64,000 bases of DNA from Rufibacter ruber (GCF_001647275.1 NZ_LRMM01000005.1:1-64000); one strand, 5' to 3'; counted from the first letter of the stretch, positions 53,190 through 63,278 are shown. Translations and numbers: made by a program. The notes: generated by a model from the sequence alone, not told the origin.

Positions 53190-53656
53190 AATCCTTATTG
53201 GTGCAGAGCCCTACGCCCTGATCAGGCACACATAGAATAGCTTCTGGTTAAAGGTTGATTCACCATTCTGCTGGGAACCTAAACGACTTAGATTCATGGG
53301 CGGGGAGTCTTCAGATTTCCCCTGTTACTTCCGAAGCAAATACAAGCCTTGCTATCATTTCTGCTTCACAGCCATTTTCACCAAACCAATCTGCACTGCT
53401 TGAGCCATTCATTGGCCTTTTTTTAAGTCCTGCAGCTTGGGCATCTAGCTGGTGCAGGGTGCTGTTCAACTTGGCCCAACAAAGAAAGTAGAACTGCAGG
53501 CAGCTTCCTCCCCAAAAAAAGCAGTCAATTTCTTTTATTACACCGGGCAAGCAACCCTCATTTCTTGGCAACATGATGACCTCACGCGAGAGATTCACCT
53601 CTGTTGTGGCATGCCCATGGGAGACTTTTCAAGAGAAAAAAGACCGCACAGCTGAA
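53190..53656. other. Intergenic stretch with weak open frames, possible gene remnant
   Basis: About 470 bp. A minus-strand frame (53598-53311) encodes FLCWAKLNSTLHQLDAQAAG and WFGENGCEAEMIARLVFAS, which looks somewhat protein-like but has no identified family. It could be a fragment of a decayed mobile element. No terminal repeats seen. Confidence 0.3.
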
Positions 53657-56014
53657 TCAATTCTTACTGAATTCTTTAATGCGTACGTGAGGGCTCAGTA
53701 CTTTATTTACTTTCTGGACAATAATACTTTTAGGCAGCGTGAAGGAGGCGGTTTGTTTAATGTTCTGGGACGAGGCTCCTACCTTGACCTGGTAAAGTCC
53801 TGCGTCAGCTACCCAGGCAGAGGTATTTACATCAAAAGAGGCCAACGCGTGGGCATCTAAGGTAAACATCAAGGATTGGGTTTCCCCCGGCTGTAGCAGC
53901 CTGGTTTTAGCAAAGCCTTTTAATTCTTTCAGCGGCTTCTCCATGGTCTTGGCAGGAGCACTTATATATACTTGCACTACCTCTCTCCCCGCCACGTTAC
54001 CAGTGTTTGTCACCTCTAAGGTAACAGTAACTTTATCTTTAAAAGTACCAGAGCCAAGTTTCAAGTTCTTGTAACCAAAGGTTGTATATGACAGACCATA
54101 CCCGAACTCATAAGCAGGATCAACCTTGAAAGAATCAAAGTACCTATACCCCACATAGACACCTTCTTCATACACCACCTGCTTAGGCTCACCCGCAGGG
54201 GTACCCGGAAAATTCTTAGAGGAAGGGCTATCTTGGTAATCTTTTGGGAAGGTGGTGGCCAATTTACCAGATGGATTGACTTTTCCGGAGATTAAATCTG
54301 CAAGTGCATTTCCTCCCTCCTGCCCTGGCTGCCACGCCAACAGGATAGCGTCTGCCATGCCGCGCCAGCTCGCTACTTCTATCACGCCTCCTATGTTCAA
54401 AATCACTACCACCTTCTTTCCCTGCGCATGAAACGAGTCAGACACGGTTTTCAACAAGCTTCTCTCCTCTGCAGTTAGATAATAATCGTTGGCCAGCTTT
54501 CGGTCACCGCCTTCCCCAAAAACCCGCATGATGGTAATTACGGCCAGATCTGCCTCTTTGGCTTTTAGGTGAATCAGGGATTCATCAATGGCCATTTCAC
54601 CTAAGATGCTATCCAACTTAGGTAAAGCCGTAATGAGGCTGTCAGCTTTCAGATTTTGGGGCCTTCCTCTGGTCAGGTATGCTTGATACCGCTCTTTCAG
54701 CCCTTTGTCTAACTGGTAGCCAGCATTCTCCAAACCCTGCACCAGTGAAACACCATATTTGTTATTGACCATGCCACTGCCCGTGCCACCTACTATCAAC
54801 TTGTAAGAGTAATTTCCAAACGCCGCTATTTTTTTGTCAGTCTCTGACAAAGGAAGGGCTTTGCTATCATTCTTCAGCAGCACCATTGACTGGGCGGCTG
54901 CCTCCCGTGCTAACCGGGCATTTGCAACAAGGTTGGGTTTTTCTGAATATGGGTAATTCTTAAAGGTAGGAGTCTTAAGGGCTACCTGTAGAATTCTGCT
55001 GATGTTCTGGTCAACCAAACTAACCTCCAAGCTCCTGTGCCTGACAGCACTGTCAATCTTGTTGGACCATACTGCCAACCCCGGCATGAGCAAATCATTG
55101 CCTGCTTTCATTTGCTTTACCGCATCTTCGCCCCCGTACCAGTCACTTAACACAAAGCCATCAAAGCCCCACTCCTCCCGCAGTATTGTCTCCAGCAGTT
55201 CTTTACTCTCTGAAGTGTACACCCCGTTTATCTTGTTATAAGAGGACATTACGGTCCAAGGCTTTGCCTCGCGCACCGCTATCTCAAAGCCTTTCAGGTA
55301 GATCTCCCGCAAAGCACGCTCACTTACAACGGTATTGATAAAGCGCCTGCTGGTTTCCTGGTTGTTGGCCGCGAAGTGTTTAAGACAGGCGCCTACTCCC
55401 TGTGACTGTATTCCCTGCACGGCGGCAGCGGCCATTTTGCCTGAAACCAGCGGGTCTTCAGAATAATATTCAAAACTCCGTCCGCCCAGCGGGTCACGGT
55501 GAAGGTTCAAGGCCGGGCCGAGCAGAATATCTACACCATACTCCAGCGCCTCATGCCCCATTCCCCGGCCTACCTGTTCGGCAAGCTGTACATCCCAGCT
55601 GGAAGCCACCAGGGTAGCAACAGGAAAAGCGGTGCAGTAGTAGGTATTGGGATCATTCTCTCTCCGGGGTGCAATACGCAACCCCGCCGGGCCATCTGAA
55701 AGATAAATGGCCGGTATCCCTAACCGGACAAACGGATACGTATAGCCACCTACTGCGGTAATGTTCTTTTGCTTTCGGCCCAGGGTGGCCACCGGCACCA
55801 CCTCCCGCCGCTTTGCGCCTGTCACCATCAGTGATTTCTCTTCAAGGGTCATGGCCTTGAGCACCTCCGCTATAGGGTCGCGCCCAAGTTGTGGAGGCAA
55901 GGGAGAGGCTGGTGCACCTCCAGCTGGCACTGACGCTGACTGAGCCTGTACCAGACCGAAAACCATAAATTGAAGCGCTAGGCAAGATAGAATATAGGAT
56001 CTTCTGATTTTCAT
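53657..56014 (-). CDS. Secreted GH3 beta-glucosidase of a polysaccharide-utilization operon
   Basis: A 785-residue periplasmic or outer-membrane glycosidase; from ATG 56014 it has a signal peptide ending in VQAQ. GH3 N-terminal barrel with LGPALNLHRDPLGGRSFEYY, KHFAANNQE, nucleophile Asp in FVLSDWYGGE, GH3 C-terminal domain (about 380-600), and a fibronectin type III-like domain at the end (VTLEVTNTGNVAGREVVQVY in part). Most like beta-glucosidases rather than NagZ. Third gene after susC and susD, so it probably trims imported beta-glucoside oligosaccharides. The longer frame to 56086 lacks a proper signal and is rejected. Confidence 0.93.
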   Translation of the reverse strand: MKIRRSYILSCLALQFMVFGLVQAQSASVPAGGAPASPLPPQLGRDPIAEVLKAMTLEEKSLMVTGAKRREVVPVATLGRKQKNITAVGGYTYPFVRLGIPAIYLSDGPAGLRIAPRRENDPNTYYCTAFPVATLVASSWDVQLAEQVGRGMGHEALEYGVDILLGPALNLHRDPLGGRSFEYYSEDPLVSGKMAAAAVQGIQSQGVGACLKHFAANNQETSRRFINTVVSERALREIYLKGFEIAVREAKPWTVMSSYNKINGVYTSESKELLETILREEWGFDGFVLSDWYGGEDAVKQMKAGNDLLMPGLAVWSNKIDSAVRHRSLEVSLVDQNISRILQVALKTPTFKNYPYSEKPNLVANARLAREAAAQSMVLLKNDSKALPLSETDKKIAAFGNYSYKLIVGGTGSGMVNNKYGVSLVQGLENAGYQLDKGLKERYQAYLTRGRPQNLKADSLITALPKLDSILGEMAIDESLIHLKAKEADLAVITIMRVFGEGGDRKLANDYYLTAEERSLLKTVSDSFHAQGKKVVVILNIGGVIEVASWRGMADAILLAWQPGQEGGNALADLISGKVNPSGKLATTFPKDYQDSPSSKNFPGTPAGEPKQVVYEEGVYVGYRYFDSFKVDPAYEFGYGLSYTTFGYKNLKLGSGTFKDKVTVTLEVTNTGNVAGREVVQVYISAPAKTMEKPLKELKGFAKTRLLQPGETQSLMFTLDAHALASFDVNTSAWVADAGLYQVKVGASSQNIKQTASFTLPKSIIVQKVNKVLSPHVRIKEFSKN

Positions 56015-56207
56015 CTGATAGTATGCCAATAGTAATTTGAGTTGGAGAATATGCCGCACATGAATGCTTGGCCCCATGCACTTCACTAACTAGCCAGCAA
56101 AGTACCGGCTACCGGCCATTTGCCTGGCTAGCTACTTTTGATTGCAATTGTATGTGGTAAAGCCTTCCTTCTAAACCACCACTGACAGAGGAAAAACCAG
56201 AATTCTT

Positions 56208-56257
56208 CAGATCCTGTTTCTGCTGTGTGCAAGCAAACGACGCAGAAACAGGATCTG
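56208..56257. repeat. 16-bp perfect inverted repeat between susD and the GH3 gene
   Basis: CAGATCCTGTTTCTGC (56208-56223) and GCAGAAACAGGATCTG (56242-56257) with an 18-nt loop. No T-run on the minus strand. It may stabilise or attenuate the operon mRNA. Not a family A element. Confidence 0.7.
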
Positions 56258-56458
56258 ATTTAGGGCTCACGGCACTTAAAAGTTCCCAATTATGAGCATA
56301 TTTAAAACTTGTCTTTGTACTGTAATGGCCGTATCCAGAACCAACCATCCCGCTTTTATCACTCTGCAGCGCTGCTATGAGGCTCAATAACTGCCATAGA
56401 AAACGCTAGGGCTGATACGTTTCACTACAATTTCAACTTTTCAGAATGCTCTTAGCCT

Positions 56459-57886
56459 CTAGTAGCCGGGGTTTTGGATTAGCTTAGGATTGATCTCTAT
56501 CTCCCTTCTGGGAATTGGCAGAATCAACTCATGGTCAGCCACTGAAAAGTTCAAGCCTTTGGCCTGATAGAAGGCATTGATCACTTCCCTGGCTTTTCCA
56601 GTTCGCACCAGATCAAACCACCGGTGTGCTTCATACGCCAACTCCACCCTTCTTTCATGCTGAATGGCAGCTCTGGCTTCTTCCTGTGTAAGATCTTCTA
56701 AACCGTCAAGGCTAGCGCGCGCACGAACCCTGTTCAGGTACAGAAGTGCATCATCTGTTTGGCCTTGTTCATTCAACGCCTCAGCGTACATTAATAAAAC
56801 ATCAGCGTAGCGTAACACCGTAAAATTAATGCTGCCATCTCTGGGGTTCACGGCGGTGAAATCAACAAATTTGAGACCATGCCGGCTATAGAATCTTTCG
56901 CCCGTAAGATTTGATGTAATGTATTCGCCTACAGAGACTTCCTTTCTAAGGTCACCATCTTCATATGCTTCTACTAAGCTAAGGGTAGGGGTTATTCTGC
57001 CAGAGCCCTGCTGTCCGTTGGCTAGCAGACCTGTAGTGGCAGGGGTAAACTGGATAGAATAGCTATTACCCAGGTTGGCGCCAGATATAAATTTCAGCTC
57101 GAAGATAGATTCTGCCAAATTCTCATTTCCGTTGGTAAACAGGCTGGTATAATTTGTAACCAAAGAATACTGGTTTGACTCTATTACCTCCCAAAGTTTT
57201 GTTTCGGCTAGTTGAAACTGCCTTTGGGTCAGGTACACTTTTCCTAACAGTGTTTTTACGGTTCCTCTGGATGCATATCCTTTATTAGGATTAAGGGTAG
57301 CGGGCAATAGCGTTTCTGCCGCGGTCAGGTCTTCTATGATTTTCGCATACACCGCCTCTTTGGGCTTCAAACTTAAATCTGCAGACGCCACCTGGTCCGG
57401 GCTTCTAAATTCAGCATCGGTTATGGGTACGTTCCCAAAGGTTTGCACCAGGATGAAATAACTATACGCCCGCATGAATTTCGCCTCACCCATTAGCCGG
57501 TCTTTTACTTGGGCGTCAATGTCTGCCTCAGGCAGCCTGTTTATGATGATGTTGCAGCGGGCTACCGTGTACAGAGAAGTACTCCAGATGGATTGCAAAA
57601 TGGTGTTGGCAGGGGTCACATTCAGTTCATCAAACTCAACCTCTGTAATGGAAGAAGAGGAGATGGAAATCTCTGCGTTGTCTGACATCAACTCTGCTAC
57701 ATAGAAGAGATTAGTGTTGTACATTTCCTTAAAGGTACCGTACACCCCAATCATAGCTTTCTCAAAGTCATTCTTGGTTTTATAAAAGTTCTGTTCATTG
57801 ATCTGAGACTCCGGCTGCAACTCCAAAAAGCTGTCACAGGCAGTAGCCATGCCCAAAAACAGGCAAATACATATTATCTTTTTCAT
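56459..57886 (-). CDS. SusD/RagB-family lipoprotein (second locus)
   Basis: A 475-residue surface glycan-binding lipoprotein from ATG 57886, with lipobox ATAC. The N-terminus DSFLELQPESQINEQNFYKT and the C-terminal HERRVELAYEAHRWFDLVRTG (in part) with IPRREIEINP are textbook SusD/RagB features. The longer frame overlaps susC and is rejected. It begins 16 bp after the SusC stop and precedes the GH3 beta-glucosidase, forming a minimal PUL. Confidence 0.95.
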   Translation of the reverse strand: MKKIICICLFLGMATACDSFLELQPESQINEQNFYKTKNDFEKAMIGVYGTFKEMYNTNLFYVAELMSDNAEISISSSSITEVEFDELNVTPANTILQSIWSTSLYTVARCNIIINRLPEADIDAQVKDRLMGEAKFMRAYSYFILVQTFGNVPITDAEFRSPDQVASADLSLKPKEAVYAKIIEDLTAAETLLPATLNPNKGYASRGTVKTLLGKVYLTQRQFQLAETKLWEVIESNQYSLVTNYTSLFTNGNENLAESIFELKFISGANLGNSYSIQFTPATTGLLANGQQGSGRITPTLSLVEAYEDGDLRKEVSVGEYITSNLTGERFYSRHGLKFVDFTAVNPRDGSINFTVLRYADVLLMYAEALNEQGQTDDALLYLNRVRARASLDGLEDLTQEEARAAIQHERRVELAYEAHRWFDLVRTGKAREVINAFYQAKGLNFSVADHELILPIPRREIEINPKLIQNPGY

Positions 57887-57902
57887 GGCTCTTAATAATT
57901 GG

Positions 57903-60900
57903 TTATTGAAGGGAGATTCTAACACCCATGGTAAACACCCTGGAAACTGGGTAAGAGAAATAGTCAATGCCCGTAGCAGCGATATTATCACCGGTAGAGC
58001 TGGCTTCAGGGTCATAGCCTGGATAATCAGTGAACGTGTAGGCATTGGCTACGTCTGCAAATACCGTAAGGCCTGGCACATGTAACGCCCTTAGCAGACT
58101 GGCGGGAAGGTTGTAAGAAAGGTTAATGTTCTTTATTCTCACAAAAGAACCATCAAACAAGTATCTGGAGTTTGAACTTATGCCTCTGGCGTGGTCGCTT
58201 CTGATAGCTCTGGGTATTACGCCGTTCCCGGGGTTATCCTCAGATCTCCAGCGGTCTGCCACCATGGCCAGCTGATTCTGTACACCAGCACCATTTAAAA
58301 CAATCTCGCCTCCCTGAAAATATACTTCATTCCCCTGGGAGCCAACAATCACTGTACTGAAGGTTAATCCTTTATAAGAAAATCTATTAGTAACACCAAA
58401 CGTATAGTCTGGCCAGGGGCTCCCTACAAAAGTTTTATCAGCGTCTGTAATGACCTTGTCACCGTTCACATCTTCAAATTTCAGGTCCCCTGGCTTTACG
58501 TTAGGGTGCTGCTTAGGGCTGGCGTCTACTTCCGCCTGGTTCCTGAATACCCCAATGGCCTTTAGCATGAAAAAGCTAGAGATGGGGTGGCCTACTTCTG
58601 TTACCTGGTACGCGGAGTTAGGGATACGGGAATTAGCAGAGTTTAGCGCCAACACCTCGTTTCTGTTCATGCTAATATTAAAGCTGGTGTTCCAGGTGAA
58701 GTCTGTGCTTTTGATCACATCTACCCCTAGGGCTATCTCCAGGCCTTTGTTCTCCAACTCACCCACGTTCTGGATAGAAGACTCAAAGCCCGAGGCCGCT
58801 GGCAGCAACGTATTCAGCAACAGGTCTTTTTTATGGTTTCGGTAGGCATCAACAGACAAGGTGATTCTATTATTAAACAGAGCCAGATCTACCCCTATGT
58901 TGGTTTGAAGCGAACGCTCCCAGGTAAGGTCATCGTTGGCCAAGCCCTGGGGTACTACGCCTAAAACAGGTTGCCCGTTCGCCACATATCTAGAAATACC
59001 CAACAACCCAATATGCGCGTAATTCCCAATCAGGTTGTTCCCAGAGACCCCGTAGCTGGCCCTGAGCTTTAGGTCATCAATAAAAGCCAGGTCTGACATG
59101 AAAGGCTCTTCAGAGACTCTGTAACCCAAAGAGAAAGACGGAAAGGTTCCCCACCGCTCATTGACCCCAAAACGGGAACTACCGTCTCGTCTTACCGTTG
59201 CCGTAAATAAATATCTGTCATTGTAAGTATAGCTTACCCTTGCCAGCCAGGAAAGCATTGCCCATTCTGATACATAGTTGGTGCCCGCATTCACATTGCC
59301 CCCGGCCAGATACTGTATATAATCAGTAGGGAAGTCTGTTGCCCCTGCCTGAAACATCTCTAGCGCATCTTTCTGCACGGTGAAACCCGCTACAGCATTG
59401 ATACTGTGCTTCTCATTGAACACCCTCTTAAAACTAACGGTGTTCTCATTAAGCCAGTTTAGGTTGGTACGGTTATGGACGCCCGCAGTAGCCGGACTTG
59501 TTTTACTCCCCCACTCTCCTATCTCAGAAGATTTCCAGAGTCTTGTTTTGTCTACTATGTAATTGATCCCAATAGAGGTGCGGGCGGTAAGTCCTTCCAA
59601 CAATTCAAACTCCAGGTAATTGTTGGTAAAAACGTTAGTAGACTGGCGCTTGTCTCTAAACTCATCTAAAATAAGGAGAGGGTTTTCAACGGGTACACCC
59701 AGCGGGTCTAACAGTTCAGAGGTGTAGTCCCCATTCTCTTCATAGACGGGCAATGCCGGAGAACTAGCCAGCGCCGCCGAGATTAGCCCCCTCTGCCCTA
59801 AGTGCCCTTCGGCACGGGCGAAATCACCGTAAGAATGTGAGCCCGCCACTGAAACACCTAACCTTACCCGTTTATTTAAATCAACATCTATGTTGCTGCG
59901 CAGGTTGAACTTCTTGAAGTTAGACCCTTCTATGATCCCCTCCTGGTCCAAATAGCCAGCCCCAACATAATAGGTAGAATTGTTAGCACCACCGCTGGCA
60001 GATAGTTGGTAATTTTGAATGGAGGCCGGCCGGAAGATCACATCCTGCCAATCTGTGTGCACATTAAGCGCTCCCGGATTCCTGAATTCTGGCTTTACCC
60101 TTGTACCACCTGACCGCACAGGGTTTGGGTCAGAAGCGCTACCACCAGCATACACCCAGGCATTGTCACGTCCTTCTGCTACAAACTCAGCAAACTGGCC
60201 GGCATCTAATACGTCTAATTTGTTGGCTATGGTTTGAATTCCGCCAGAAGCCTCCAGATTGATACTTGCTTTGCCTTGTTTCCCTCTTTTAGTAGTAATA
60301 ATAACCACCCCGTTAGCCCCTCTTGAGCCGTAAATGGCAGTGGCAGAAGCATCTTTCAAGATCTCTATAGACTCAATATCTGCGGGGTTAATGCTGCTTA
60401 GGGGGTTTATTTTGCTAGCTGTATTGTTGGCCATCCCGCTCGAAGAAAAGGAGTTCCCATTGAAACTACTCACGTCTGACCCACCGCCCCCGGAACCGAT
60501 GGCATACCCGTCAATAACGTATAAGGGTTGGTTACCGCCCGTAATGGAACTGATCCCCCTAATTACAATATTGACATTTCCGCCGGGGGCGCCGGTGGTC
60601 TGGGTAATCTGGGCACCAGCCACTTTGCCCTGCATCAACTGGTCAAAGCTGGCAGCTGGCGTGGGAATCAGTTCAGTGGCAGAAAGGCTTACCACAGAAC
60701 CGGTGAGGTCTTTTTTCTGCTGTGTACCGTACCCTACCACCACTACCTCATTTAGTAGTTTTTGGTCTGACTGCAAGGCAATATCCACTTCTGCTTTGTT
60801 CCCAACAGGCACTTCTATGGTGGTAAACCCAATATAACTGACCACCAGAGTAGCGTTAGACGCTACTGTCAGGTTGAACTGCCCGTTCACGTCAGTTGCC

Positions 60901-61091
60901 GTACCGTTTGTAGTCCCTTTCTCTACCACAGAAACCCCAACCAGAGGCGCACTATTGACAGCTTCAGTTATCCTGCCTTTGACTGTAAGTGTTTTTGCCG
61001 TTTGCGCCGCTACAGCATTCATACTTGCCAATAGCCACAGCATACTCCATATCACCGCTGGAGATAGCCGATTACGTAAAATGTGTCTCAT
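57903..61091 (-). CDS. SusC/RagA-family TonB-linked transporter (second locus)
   Basis: A 1062-residue TonB-dependent outer-membrane transporter. Signal peptide ending in AVAAQ, regulatory-like beta-sandwich VKGRITEAVNSAPLVGVSV, the plug with EVVVVGYGTQQKKDLTGSV and GVVIITTKRGKQG, then a large barrel ending FTMGVRISLQ. First gene of susC-susD-GH3. Less A+T-rich than the first SusC, closer to the genome average. The gene upstream is 1.2 kb away on the same strand, so the promoter is in 61092-61400. No ECF sigma or hybrid two-component regulator is adjacent. Confidence 0.95.
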   Translation of the reverse strand: MRHILRNRLSPAVIWSMLWLLASMNAVAAQTAKTLTVKGRITEAVNSAPLVGVSVVEKGTTNGTATDVNGQFNLTVASNATLVVSYIGFTTIEVPVGNKAEVDIALQSDQKLLNEVVVVGYGTQQKKDLTGSVVSLSATELIPTPAASFDQLMQGKVAGAQITQTTGAPGGNVNIVIRGISSITGGNQPLYVIDGYAIGSGGGGSDVSSFNGNSFSSSGMANNTASKINPLSSINPADIESIEILKDASATAIYGSRGANGVVIITTKRGKQGKASINLEASGGIQTIANKLDVLDAGQFAEFVAEGRDNAWVYAGGSASDPNPVRSGGTRVKPEFRNPGALNVHTDWQDVIFRPASIQNYQLSASGGANNSTYYVGAGYLDQEGIIEGSNFKKFNLRSNIDVDLNKRVRLGVSVAGSHSYGDFARAEGHLGQRGLISAALASSPALPVYEENGDYTSELLDPLGVPVENPLLILDEFRDKRQSTNVFTNNYLEFELLEGLTARTSIGINYIVDKTRLWKSSEIGEWGSKTSPATAGVHNRTNLNWLNENTVSFKRVFNEKHSINAVAGFTVQKDALEMFQAGATDFPTDYIQYLAGGNVNAGTNYVSEWAMLSWLARVSYTYNDRYLFTATVRRDGSSRFGVNERWGTFPSFSLGYRVSEEPFMSDLAFIDDLKLRASYGVSGNNLIGNYAHIGLLGISRYVANGQPVLGVVPQGLANDDLTWERSLQTNIGVDLALFNNRITLSVDAYRNHKKDLLLNTLLPAASGFESSIQNVGELENKGLEIALGVDVIKSTDFTWNTSFNISMNRNEVLALNSANSRIPNSAYQVTEVGHPISSFFMLKAIGVFRNQAEVDASPKQHPNVKPGDLKFEDVNGDKVITDADKTFVGSPWPDYTFGVTNRFSYKGLTFSTVIVGSQGNEVYFQGGEIVLNGAGVQNQLAMVADRWRSEDNPGNGVIPRAIRSDHARGISSNSRYLFDGSFVRIKNINLSYNLPASLLRALHVPGLTVFADVANAYTFTDYPGYDPEASSTGDNIAATGIDYFSYPVSRVFTMGVRISLQ

Positions 61092-62306
61092 TATATATAG
61101 GATTTAGTTTATTAAATACAACATTCACGGCCTGCATCCTCTAAAGCGCCCAAATGGGCAAGTGATATTTGTTTAGATGCCGACAACATAAGCACTCCTA
61201 TGCCTTACATGCGTGCGTCTCTGCCGTTCGTTCTCACTTCACAGCTCAAGCAATGGGCTTCTGTACTTTCAATCCCCTCTTCTGTCTTATTTTCTATTAA
61301 GCAGGTACTTTAACATAAAGTTAAATTCTTAACGCACTAACTTTATTCCGCTGTAAAGTATATTCATATTTTAAAAAAAACAACCATTTGGTGATAAATC
61401 TTAAATAAGCGAGACACTTAACCCACAATGATTGAGGAAATTTAATTCACATCCTCTCAATCATAATATCATCAAAAGCATACAACAACGCTTAGAGCAC
61501 TAAGAAAATGAACTTTTGAAAACAAATATTCGGTAATCAAGTTCAAGAACTTTTGAGGGGAGGCAGGCAGTACAACCTGTTTTGTGGTCTGCCTTTACCA
61601 GTACAAGTAGAGTGGGAGAAACAGGTATTCTTCTGAAGCCAGAAGAGATAGAAGGGTTTTGGTAGTTTTCCTTGTCCCTCCCTTAAAACGGCCACCTTTG
61701 TAGCCACTTGCCATGAGAAAGCAAGTACCTAATTAGCCTTTATAACTGGAAACTCAGCAAAAGAAAATAGATAAAGGGCAGGTTCCTGGCTAAGAGCTTG
61801 TTTACATTTTGTTTTAGCAAGCGAAAACGGGGAGCGAAAGGTTCTTCTATAGCGTTTTTTGAGCAACATACGCCCCGCTATGGTGCGAGTCAACCGCGAA
61901 GTCAGGTTCTTTTGATACCCGTTTGCAGTTCAAATGACAAATTAAACATGCTCTAAGAAGAATATAACCTTTATCCTTTTGGCTATCATCACAGCACATC
62001 TTTAAATAGTCCCCTTCTTTCAGATAATTAGCCCACCTGCTCCTTAAAAAGCATTCATTCCCGGTAAACCCATTCATTTTCCTCTAACAAAAAGAAAATG
62101 CATGGGCCATTTAAATGGTTGCTTACTTATTGGAATGCATTTAACCTGGACTTGGGGGAAGATGGTGTACTCCTAATTTCTAGAGTAGGCTGTAAAGGCA
62201 CCGTGCCAAGTAGCCCCAGTGTAAGTCCAGAGCTGTTTTAGGCCTGTTTTTCTAAAAACAGGCCTAAAACAGACATGCTGGTCCGGCCCCAGCCCAAAAA
62301 CACACC
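61092..62306. other. A+T-rich intergenic region upstream of the second susC
   Basis: About 1.2 kb. The first ~450 bp are A+T-rich and should hold the PUL promoter. The remainder has short frames only (one of 76 codons near 61847-62077, minus strand, unsupported). A family A palindrome lies near the right end. I see no operator that I can name. Confidence 0.5.
62233..62272. repeat. Family A palindrome, copy 30 (perfect)
   Basis: CTGTTTTAGGCCTGTTTT, loop, AAAACAGGCCTAAAACAG; arms fully complementary, with TAGGCC/GGCCTA variant. Lies 35 bp past the DUF72 stop. Confidence 0.92.
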
Positions 62307-63056
62307 TTATAAATTCAACAGCATCTGCTGCAGCTTCTGCGCGTCTGTGGTGGCGTTGCCCCCAATGGTGTTGTTGAAGAAGCACCACACCTCTTTGCCG
62401 TCTAGCAGCCAGTCCTGCGCCATATAGGAGAAACGCTCCAGTTCCTCAGCGGGGTATGGGCTCCGGTAGACAACGTCATGGCCGTGCAGGCGCAGGTAAA
62501 CCGTATCTGTAGTGGCGGCGGCCAGTGCGGGCCATTTTTTGCCGGCGCTCACCACCACCAGCGATATCTGGTACTCCTCCAGCAGTTCCAGTGCCTCCTG
62601 GGTGTGCCAGGAGGCGTGCCGTACTTCCAGCGCGAAGACCGTTTCTGGGTACAGATCACGGAGGAGGGTGAAGAAATGCTTGGCCACCCGCTCATTGTAG
62701 TGAAAAGACGCCGGCAACTGCACCAGCACCGGCCCCAGCCGGTCGCCCATGAGCAGGAACCGGTCCATCCATTTTCTGAGCGGGTCCTCAATGTTCTGCA
62801 GGCGGTTCTCATGGGTGATGGAGCGGTGCAGCTTGGGGGCGAACCTGAAGTGCGGCGGGGTGGCCTCCAGCCATTTGAGAATGGTTTTCTCCATGGTGAA
62901 GTGGTAGAAGCTGCTGTTCACCTCAGTGCAGTTGAAGTGCTGGGCGTAGAACGGCAGCATCTCGGCAGACTTGAGGTCTTCCGGGTAGAAGATGCCGCGC
63001 CAGGCGTAGCTCCAGCCAGAGGTGCCAATGTAGAGTTTGTCTTCAGGAATGTCCAT
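62307..63056 (-). CDS. DUF72-family protein
   Basis: A 249-residue TIM-barrel-like protein. The start at ATG 63056 (MDIPEDKLYIGTSGWSYAWR) is preferred to a TTG nine codons upstream. Motifs GTSGWSY, NCTEVNSSFYH, FRFAPKLHRSITHE, FALEVRHASW, and the C-terminal VWCFFNNTIGGNATTDAQKL (in part) are those of DUF72, a common family of unknown biochemical role. Convergence or operon partners are absent; a family A palindrome lies on each side. Confidence 0.93.
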   Translation of the reverse strand: MDIPEDKLYIGTSGWSYAWRGIFYPEDLKSAEMLPFYAQHFNCTEVNSSFYHFTMEKTILKWLEATPPHFRFAPKLHRSITHENRLQNIEDPLRKWMDRFLLMGDRLGPVLVQLPASFHYNERVAKHFFTLLRDLYPETVFALEVRHASWHTQEALELLEEYQISLVVVSAGKKWPALAAATTDTVYLRLHGHDVVYRSPYPAEELERFSYMAQDWLLDGKEVWCFFNNTIGGNATTDAQKLQQMLLNL

Positions 63057-63092
63057 GCTGAGTACAGACGCAGAATCAGGCAACGGGTTTCT

Positions 63093-63132
63093 CTGTTTTC
63101 GGCCTGTTTTCAGAAAAAGAGGCCAGAAACAG
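63093..63132. repeat. Family A palindrome, copy 31
   Basis: CTGTTTTCGGCCTGTTTTCA, GAAAAAGAGGCCAGAAACAG. Divergent gap between DUF72 and the mutase gene. Confidence 0.83.
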
Positions 63133-63278
63133 GGGTTGCCCCCTTTTCACCGGCTACTGGAGGCATCAATCTCTGCTTCACCGCGCTTGTGGGCCTGAAA
63201 ATAATCCTACTTCTGAAAATCTGGCCCGGCAGACAGCGCAATTCACGGTTCTGCCGTAGAACAGTTACGGCAAAAAGC

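Noticed and set aside
61847-62077. 76-codon minus-strand frame upstream of DUF72
   Set aside because: No motif, no promoter or start context, and composition like the surrounding A+T-rich noncoding DNA.
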